This document shows, in pieces, positions 15,428 through 20,691 of a stretch of 20,691 bases of DNA. Each line of letters begins with the position of its first letter. The first letter of the stretch is position 1. The stretch is from an uncultured Bacilli bacterium. Its GTDB lineage: Bacteria > Bacillota_I > Bacilli_A > RF39 > UBA660. The stretch spans positions 1 to 20,691 of the forward strand of contig CAKORS010000013.1 in NCBI GenBank assembly GCA_934101605.1, given 5' to 3'. The translations under genes and the position numbers were made by a program. Under the pieces are notes generated by a model. The model saw only the letters and a list, made by a program, of their open reading frames with translations, was not told the origin of the DNA and ran no database searches.

Positions 15428-16432
15428 CTATGCTCCTTGTCTTCCTAAATATTCTATAACAATAGTAACAAGTGGATTGCTAAAATAAGAAGTAGAAGCA
15501 ATATTCTTAATATCAGGTGTATGTAAATAAATAGTTTCTTTACTTAAATTACATAATTCATAGGAAGCATTAGTATCAACTACAGAAATAATTCCTTGAG
15601 CAAATAATTCAACAGCTTCTCCGTTAAATACCCATTCACCAACACCAACATAAACATAATCAGTATCAGTTTGTTTAACACCAACAGAAACAATATCAGT
15701 TTCAGGATCAAAATCAACACCATCAACAGATGGGTATGCAGAAACAGTAAATGAGACTTTATAATATCCAGGGACATTGAATTTAAATATTTCATTTTCC
15801 GAATCAAGAGTTACTAAATCACTAATGTCTAGTTCCATTCTATCAATAGGAAGCCTAACTCCACTTCCAACAGGAATACCATCAGCGGCTGTTCCATCAT
15901 TGAAAGTTACCATATAAGCAGCTCTAGATAGAGTAGGCCCAACAGGTCCGGTCGGTCCAGTAGGACCCATTTCTCCACGTTCACCAGGGAATCCTTGAGG
16001 ACCAGCAACACCTTGCTCCCCTTGAGGTCCTCTTATAGGCCCTGCATTTTGCCATTTATTTGTATTTTCAGACCATACATATAAATCATTTCCAACAACA
16101 TAAGAATCACCAACATTTCCTGCAGGATGCTCAGCTTCTAACTGATCAGATGTATCATAATAACCTAAAATATTAAAACCTACAGAATCATGACCACGAG
16201 GTATAACAAAATCAAGAATATGATTTCCTCCAACACCACTGTCAATAACTTGGGCTTGTTGATCTGGTTCTGCTGTTGTAGTATTTCTAATTGTTACAGT
16301 TTCAGAAGGTCCAGTAGGTCCAGTAGGCCCAGTCGGCCCGGTCGGCCCCGTAGCACCAGGAACACCAATATAAGTTACATTAAAGGGTGGTAATGGTTCT
16401 TTGCCACAATCTAAAAAATTTCTATTTTTCAT
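15428..16432 (-). CDS. Collagen-like surface/exosporium-type protein, copy 1
   Basis: 334 residues. A short N-terminus (MKNRNFLDCGKEPLPPFNVT) has no signal peptide, as in exosporium collagen-like proteins. Gly-Pro-Thr triplets run from about 26 to 42. A spacer module follows (44-80, ETVTIRNTTTAEPDQQAQV...LDFVIPRG). The next segment, GYYDTSDQLEAEHPAGNVGD...LYVWSENTNKW (90-127), is known from phage-tail and clostridial collagen-like proteins. A second collagen stretch covers 131-167, and a C-terminal beta domain of about 165 residues (YYKVSFTVSAYPS...) looks like a C1q/TNF-type trimerisation head. ATG 16432 follows AGGAGG (16441-16446 on the minus strand) by 8 bases; the longer frame to 16519 lacks a site. 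Surface location is inferred from the family. Confidence 0.85.
   Translation of the reverse strand: MKNRNFLDCGKEPLPPFNVTYIGVPGATGPTGPTGPTGPTGPSETVTIRNTTTAEPDQQAQVIDSGVGGNHILDFVIPRGHDSVGFNILGYYDTSDQLEAEHPAGNVGDSYVVGNDLYVWSENTNKWQNAGPIRGPQGEQGVAGPQGFPGERGEMGPTGPTGPVGPTLSRAAYMVTFNDGTAADGIPVGSGVRLPIDRMELDISDLVTLDSENEIFKFNVPGYYKVSFTVSAYPSVDGVDFDPETDIVSVGVKQTDTDYVYVGVGEWVFNGEAVELFAQGIISVVDTNASYELCNLSKETIYLHTPDIKNIASTSYFSNPLVTIVIEYLGRQGA
16308..16352 (-). repeat. Five tandem 9-bp units encoding Gly-Pro-Thr triplets
   Basis: Plus-strand units GGTCCAGTA, GGTCCAGTA, GGCCCAGTC, GGCCCGGTC and GGCCCCGTA. This GC-rich island in an AT-rich genome is set by the Gly and Pro codons. Such repeats change length by slippage, always by whole triplets. 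Confidence 0.85.
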
Positions 16433-16585
16433 CAAATTTTCCTCCTCAGTATATACTATGAAGATTATAAATTCATATAAATAGCAAATGTCATTTATAT
16501 AACATACAAATAATAACAAAATGAAAAGTATACAAATAAATAATAGTATGTTACAATAAAAGCGAATTAAAATAAGGAGGATTTT

Positions 16586-17269
16586 ATGAAAAATTATAAG
16601 AGTTTATTATGGGGATTGGTTCTAATAGCAATTGGTGTAATAATAGGTATAAATTCATTAGGAATTGCTAAAGTTGATTTATTTTTTGATGGTTGGTGGA
16701 CATTATTTATTATAATTCCTTGCTTTATTGGATTATTTATAGATCAAGAAAAAACAGGAAGCATAATAGGAATTTTAATAGGAGTAGTTTTATTATTAGG
16801 ATGTCAAGATGTTATAGCCTTTGATATTATATGGAAGTTAATAACACCAGCAATATTAATTATAATAGGATTATCTATAATTATTAAAAGTTCACTAAAT
16901 AAAAATACAAACGATAAAATAAAAGAACTTAATGAAACAAAAAGTAAAGATGGATACTTTTCAGCATTTTCAGGACAAGATATAAAAATTGATAAAGAAG
17001 AATTTAAAGGAACAGATGTAAATGCAGTTTTTGGTGGTATAAAATTAGATTTAAGAAAAGCAATAATAAAAAAAGATATAGTAATTAATGCAAGTGCTAT
17101 ATTCGGAGGAGTAGATATTTTAGTTCCGGAAAATATTAAAGTAAAAGTAAAATCAACTTCTATTTTTGGAGGAGTAGATAATAAAAAAATTGATAATGAT
17201 AACAATGAAAAATCAAATACAATATATGTAAACGCAACTTGTCTATTCGGAGGAATAGATATTAAATGA
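16586..17269 (+). CDS. LiaF-like envelope-stress membrane protein
   Basis: 227 residues. Four membrane helices at about 6-102 (LiaI/LiaF-type, with GWWTLFIIIPCFIGLF) are followed by a beta-rich cytoplasmic domain. This domain has four copies of an FGG motif: VNAVFGGIKLDL, ASAIFGGVDILV, STSIFGGVD and ATCLFGGIDIK, as in the LiaF C-terminal domain. In Bacillus LiaF restrains the LiaRS two-component system that senses lipid-II antibiotics; no kinase or regulator gene is in this window. The ATG follows AAGGAGG (16573-16580). Its stop overlaps the next start (ATGA), so the two are coupled. Fold assignment is good; the signalling role is not shown. Confidence 0.78.
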   Translation: MKNYKSLLWGLVLIAIGVIIGINSLGIAKVDLFFDGWWTLFIIIPCFIGLFIDQEKTGSIIGILIGVVLLLGCQDVIAFDIIWKLITPAILIIIGLSIIIKSSLNKNTNDKIKELNETKSKDGYFSAFSGQDIKIDKEEFKGTDVNAVFGGIKLDLRKAIIKKDIVINASAIFGGVDILVPENIKVKVKSTSIFGGVDNKKIDNDNNEKSNTIYVNATCLFGGIDIK

Positions 17270-18015
17270 CACAAGCTCAAAAGATAATAAAATATCTAGC
17301 AGTAGCTTTTGCAATTAGCCTAGTAATTGCTATTATTTATACAATATCTATGGGATTATATTCTATTACAAGTATTTTTAAAGAAAATGATTCAAATAAA
17401 GAAAACATGAATATAGTAAATTGTGAAAACATTACAAATATTTCATATTTAGATTTAGAATTAGATAATAGTAACTTAATAATAAAAGAATCAGATAATT
17501 TTAAAATAGAAAGTAATACAAATAAAATAAGTTGTAATCAAAATAATGAAGCAATAAAAATAAAAGAAAATAGTAATACACTAGAAAAAATAAATTCTAA
17601 AGATTTAATAATTTATTTACCAAAAGATATAGTTTTATCAAAAATGGAAATAGAAATATGTATAGGAAAAATTAATATTTATGGATTAGAAACTCAAAAA
17701 TTAAATTTAGAATTAGGCTTAGGAAATATAACAATAAAAGAAAGTAAAATAAATAATTTAGATTTAGATCAAGGAATAGGAAAAATAGATATAACTTCAA
17801 TTCTAAATGGATTTAACAAAATAGAAACAGGAATAGGAGTAACAAACATAAAACTAATTGGAACAGAAAGTGATTATAAAATAGAAATAGAAAAGGGGAT
17901 AGGACCTGTTAAAGTTAATGATATAAATGTATCAGATAATGAAATAGCAGGAACTGGTCTAAACCTTATAAAACTAGAAACAGGAATAGGCTCAACAAAA
18001 GTAAACATCAAATAA
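17266..18015 (+). CDS. LiaG-like protein with DUF4097 beta repeats
   Basis: 249 residues. One membrane helix (about 9-31) anchors an external domain of regular short strands of DUF4097 ('toastrack') type. A GIG/GLG turn recurs every 20 or so residues: CIGKINIYG, GLGNITIKE, GIGKIDITS, GIGVTNIKL, GIGPVKVND and GIGSTKVNI, a visible solenoid-like period. The start overlaps the LiaF-like gene by 4 bases (ATGA). The function of such proteins is unknown; genetically they go with LiaF. The first codons of an ABC-transporter ATPase, now broken, follow 14 bases after the stop, so the operon once had at least one more gene. Confidence 0.75.
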   Translation: MTQAQKIIKYLAVAFAISLVIAIIYTISMGLYSITSIFKENDSNKENMNIVNCENITNISYLDLELDNSNLIIKESDNFKIESNTNKISCNQNNEAIKIKENSNTLEKINSKDLIIYLPKDIVLSKMEIEICIGKINIYGLETQKLNLELGLGNITIKESKINNLDLDQGIGKIDITSILNGFNKIETGIGVTNIKLIGTESDYKIEIEKGIGPVKVNDINVSDNEIAGTGLNLIKLETGIGSTKVNIK

Positions 18016-18029
18016 AGGATGAAAAAACT

Positions 18030-18106
18030 ATGATAGAAATAAAAACTGTTACAAAAAGTTATAACAATACAAAAAAACAATAGATAATATAAAATGTAAC
18101 CTATAA
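18030..18106 (+). pseudogene. Remnant start of an ABC-transporter ATPase gene
   Basis: The ATG at 18030 has AAAGGATG upstream and opens MIEIKTVTKSYNNTKKQ before a TAG (18081). In the next frame the sequence goes on as TIDNIKCNL. Joined, this matches the usual first 25 residues of ABC ATPases (MIEIKNVTKSY...AIDNIN). Nothing of the Walker A or later parts remains. Confidence 0.55.
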
Positions 18107-18108
18107 AG

Positions 18109-18282
18109 TGGACTTTCAAAAATAAAGAATTATATGGCGGTTTGAGATGTAAAACTGAACACTTATCTGGAAAAGATGATATAATTTATCAAGAGTATAG
18201 AGAAAATTAATTGAAAGAAAATAAAATGCCAGAACAACTTACAATGGGTAAAATAGATCCATTTACAAGTAGTCAAAAATAG
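18109..18282 (+). pseudogene. Degraded ORF of unknown family
   Basis: An open stretch without a start codon reads WTFKNKELYGGLRCKTEHLS and GKDDIIYQEYREN, then TAA (18208), then LKENKMPEQLTMGKIDPFTS and a final TAG (18280). The residue make-up looks protein-like on both sides of the stop, which suggests a recently broken small gene. I do not recognise the family. Confidence 0.35.
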
Positions 18283-18372
18283 AATGCAAGGGCAAATCGT
18301 TTACTCGCTTTTAAATAGAGCCAAAACCTGGGTCTTTTAGGCGTCATAGAAAAAATACCGATTTTACTGGTG
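18283..18372 (+). promoter_or_regulatory. Possible degenerate c-di-GMP-I (GEMM) riboswitch-like element
   Basis: AGGGCAAATC (18289-18298), AGCC (18319), GGGTCT (18330) and GGCGTCATAG (18340-18349) occur in the order found in GEMM riboswitches. The GAAA tetraloop, the GGGACGCAAAGC segment and the closing GGGTTGCC are not seen. It could be a decayed riboswitch or chance. The rest, to 18490, is A/T-rich with no gene. Confidence 0.18.
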
Positions 18373-18506
18373 AATTATTTTTTTTGAAATATTTTTTGTT
18401 TCTAATATCACATATTCATTATACATTTTAAAAATAATTTCATAAATTAAAACAGAAGAATTTAAACATTAAAATTAATTCTAAAAAAATAAAAGGAGGA
18501 TGTATA

Positions 18507-19667
18507 ATGAATAACTGCAATGATTATGATCGAATAAGAAAAAGAATTGAGGAAGAAGAAAAAAAATATAAGCTTTGCTATATTCAAGGTCCAACTGGAC
18601 CAAAAGGAGAAAAGGGTGACAGAGGTCCTCAAGGAGAGCAAGGTTTAATAGGCCCTAAAGGGGAAAGAGGAATACCGGGTCCATCTAGTATTGATGTCGG
18701 AATTACAGAAACAGTAGAACCTTCTGAGGATGCTAAAGTAGAAAATGTTGGAACTAATGAAGATGTTATTTTGAATTTTAAAATACCGAGAGGAAAGCAA
18801 GGAATAGATGGAAAAATAGGCCCACAAGGAATGCCAGGTCCAAGGGGTGAAAAAGGTGATATGGGTCCACAAGGACTTAAAGGAGAAAAAGGTGATCAGG
18901 GACCAGCTACTATTCAAATTGGAAACATAGAAACAATAGAGCCGAATGAAGAAGCGGAGGTTATAAATGTAGGAACGCCTGTTGATGTAGTTTTAGACTT
19001 TAAAATACCAAAAGGAGAAAAAGGTGATCAGGGAGATACCGGACCAAGAGGATTACCAGGAGAAATAGGTAGGACAGAACATATTGCCATAGATGAAACA
19101 GAAACTTTAGAACCAGGCGAACCTGCCACTGTAATGGATACCTTTGAAAATTGGGTGCATCATTTAGCATTTTCAATTCCAAAAGGAGATAAGGGAGATG
19201 TTGGAGAAAGAGGTCCACAAGGTCCTGCGGGTCCTCCAGGAACAGAATTTGTATCTTCTTACGGAATTAGGTATTCAATGACTGATACACAAATTACTTT
19301 ACTACAAGGAGCAGATACAATAATTCCACTACCTGAAAAAGGGACTGCCTTTCTTACTGAATATCCAGATGGAAATTCAATTAAGATAAAAGAAAGTGGA
19401 GTGTATCTAGTATCATATTTATTATGCGGTGCAACAAATGAAGAATGTTCCCTAACTATGTCCGTTAGAGCAAATGATATATTACAATCGGCAACAAGCG
19501 CAACAAGTGAGTTTAGTGCTCAAACGATTAATAGCATCAGTGGAACAACAATTGTGTCATTACAACCAAATGATATTATAACATTAAATGTTAAATCATC
19601 TAAAACGGTTACTATGAAATTCAATGGAAGTACTAATGCAATGTTAAGCGTTACTAAAATACACTAA
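18507..19667 (+). CDS. Collagen-like surface/exosporium-type protein, copy 2
   Basis: 386 residues. The N-terminus is a short charged helix (IRKRIEEEEKKYK, 10-22) with no signal peptide. Four Gly-X-Y blocks (about 28-60, 96-132, 170-188, 227-246) are separated by three copies of one spacer module: 64-96, 138-170 and 193-227. Each module carries an E-x-x-x-x-x-EP...A.V core and ends in a LxFxIPxG motif. The Gly-X-Y blocks are rich in GEKGD and GPRGE, unlike the Gly-Pro-Thr of copy 1. The C-terminal 138 residues (SGVYLVSYLLCGATNEECSL...SGTTIVSL...MLSVTKI) resemble the BclA-type trimeric head. The ATG follows AAAGGAGGA. Surface display, perhaps on spores, is inferred. Confidence 0.85.
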   Translation: MNNCNDYDRIRKRIEEEEKKYKLCYIQGPTGPKGEKGDRGPQGEQGLIGPKGERGIPGPSSIDVGITETVEPSEDAKVENVGTNEDVILNFKIPRGKQGIDGKIGPQGMPGPRGEKGDMGPQGLKGEKGDQGPATIQIGNIETIEPNEEAEVINVGTPVDVVLDFKIPKGEKGDQGDTGPRGLPGEIGRTEHIAIDETETLEPGEPATVMDTFENWVHHLAFSIPKGDKGDVGERGPQGPAGPPGTEFVSSYGIRYSMTDTQITLLQGADTIIPLPEKGTAFLTEYPDGNSIKIKESGVYLVSYLLCGATNEECSLTMSVRANDILQSATSATSEFSAQTINSISGTTIVSLQPNDIITLNVKSSKTVTMKFNGSTNAMLSVTKIH

Positions 19668-19690
19668 GAATAGAGTTTTCTATTCTTTTT
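19667..19690 (+). terminator. Terminator after collagen-like gene 2
   Basis: Stem AGAATAGA/TCTATTCT (19667-19674 with 19679-19686), loop GTTT, then a T run. Confidence 0.8.
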
Positions 19691-19735
19691 AATTACTTCA
19701 TATTTAATTATTAACATAAATTATTATAAAGGAAG

Positions 19736-20691
19736 GTGATAAATATTCAAATAATAGATAATAATACTGTTGTTGTTACAACTAATGATGAATTAAAACA
19801 AGCAGTAAGTGAAGATAATGATTATAACTATATTTATTTAGGTAATGATATTGCTGCCACAAGTGGTTTTGTTATAAATGGTAATAAAAATAAACTAACA
19901 ATTGATGGAACCTATAATAATACAAAATATACTTATAAAAATAACTTGAGTTCAGAAGAAACAGTTATAAAAGCAAGTACAACTAATAAAAGAATCATAT
20001 TAAAAAATATGAATATAGTATCTTCACATGGTTATGGAGTTGTTTATGTTCCATCTCATCCTAATTATTCTAATGTAGTTGTTGAGTACAATAATATAAA
20101 TTTTAGTGGGATAGAACTTTCACAAAATTATTATGGAACAACTAAAATTGTTGATTCTGTTATAGAAGTAAAGGATACCAATACTGTTTCAGCTCAGAGG
20201 GTTTGTGATTCAAATAAAATTATAATAGATGGCGTTTCTACGCTAACAAGTAGTTCAAGTACTAATCCAATGTTTTTCTTGAATGATGTTATACCATCTT
20301 CATTTAAAATCTTGCCGAATAGTAGAGTAAATATTACTACCAATAACGAATTTATGAATGGGACAAATAGGCTTGATTTAATAGTATGTCATGGAGCAGA
20401 ATTGCTTTTAACAACTGGTAATGGATTTGCAAAGACAACAACACATGGTGCTAGAAATGTTTTGATTGAAGAAATGGCTAATTTTACATTTATAGAAAAA
20501 AATCATCAAAGAGTACCTATGTGGAATGTATTTGGCGATTTTATAGTTAAAGAAGGTGCAAATGTTTCAGTACTAAATACATATATGACGACACCATCTG
20601 ATAATTATAATATATATTTCAAAGGAACAAATCAAAAGTTTATATTAGATAATCCAAAATATGTAAATATATATACTAAAAATGCAAACAT
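19736..20691 (+). CDS. Beta-helix adhesin-like surface protein, N-terminal part (cut by window edge)
   Basis: The frame is open for 318 codons to the right edge. It reads INIQIIDNNTVVVTTNDELK, then YIYLGNDIAAT...FVINGNKNKLTIDGT, the opening of pectate-lyase-like adhesive domains: short strands, Asn ladders and hydrophobic turns, with no catalytic motif seen. There is no signal peptide. The start is odd: the only canonical in-frame start near the ribosome site is GTG 19736, which overlaps GGAAGGTGA, while ATT at 19745 has the right spacing. The next in-frame ATG is at 20009, 89 codons in. It is downstream of collagen-like gene 2 past a terminator, and no promoter was recognised. Family call is moderate. 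Confidence 0.65.
   Translation, partial: MINIQIIDNNTVVVTTNDELKQAVSEDNDYNYIYLGNDIAATSGFVINGNKNKLTIDGTYNNTKYTYKNNLSSEETVIKASTTNKRIILKNMNIVSSHGYGVVYVPSHPNYSNVVVEYNNINFSGIELSQNYYGTTKIVDSVIEVKDTNTVSAQRVCDSNKIIIDGVSTLTSSSSTNPMFFLNDVIPSSFKILPNSRVNITTNNEFMNGTNRLDLIVCHGAELLLTTGNGFAKTTTHGARNVLIEEMANFTFIEKNHQRVPMWNVFGDFIVKEGANVSVLNTYMTTPSDNYNIYFKGTNQKFILDNPKYVNIYTKNAN

Noticed and set aside
16308..16352. GC-rich direct repeats as a possible CRISPR or foreign island
   Set aside because: The 9-bp units are Gly-Pro-Thr codons inside the collagen-like gene; there are no spacers.
16804..17280. A 158-codon open frame on the minus strand
   Set aside because: It is antisense to the LiaF-like gene, whose motifs and start are clear; the antisense protein is low-complexity Ser/Phe/Ile-rich.
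1..20691. Insertion sequence, prophage or integrase signals
   Set aside because: No transposase, integrase, terminal inverted repeats or attachment duplication were seen, despite several broken genes.

Overview
The window comes from a low-GC, AT-rich Bacillota (Firmicutes) genome, most likely an anaerobic, spore-forming gut-type lineage. The grounds are rubrerythrin with a PerR-like regulator, CotJ spore-coat genes, class III (oxygen-sensitive) ribonucleotide reductase, AGGAGG-type ribosome sites, and TGA used as a stop (htrA and the liaF-like gene end in TGA), so the genetic code is standard. The genus cannot be told from the sequence.

Layout. (1) 1-1684: a rubrerythrin/PerR operon on the minus strand, cut by the left edge, faces a cotJ operon on the plus strand that encodes a CotJA-CotJB-like fusion and a CotJC manganese catalase. 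A perfect 12-1-12 palindrome overlaps the inferred start point of the perR promoter. (2) 1695-3021: tRNA-His with its own promoter and terminator, then a membrane-anchored HtrA-like protease. (3) 3060-6154: a module of a TasA/SipW-type secreted protein, an ER-type (Ser/His) signal peptidase with a large extra membrane domain, and a DUF5305-like bitopic protein. It has a strong promoter, an attenuator-like leader and an internal hairpin. (4) 6165-8375: an N-domain-less ClpB under a CIRCE (HrcA) operator that covers the promoter -35. (5) 8453-10852: a DUF4190-type small membrane protein, an Lgt-family protein lacking two canonical active-site residues, and a PRPP synthetase. (6) 10973-13733: nrdD-nrdG behind an 18-bp palindrome. 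(7) 13725-20691: a surface and cell-envelope region. It holds a GT2-TPR glycosyltransferase, a decayed cell-wall-anchored protein, two collagen-like proteins, a LiaF/LiaG-like pair, degraded ORFs including the first codons of an ABC-transporter ATPase, and the start of a beta-helix adhesin-like protein running off the right edge.

How it fits together. The left part deals with peroxide defence and spore coat. The middle deals with a signal-peptidase-dependent fibre or surface protein and with protein quality control. The right part deals with displayed, probably glycosylated, collagen-like proteins, and several genes there are eroding, which suggests fast turnover of surface genes. The best candidates for an under-described system are the TasA-type/SipW-like/DUF5305 module and the collagen-like cluster with its shared spacer module.
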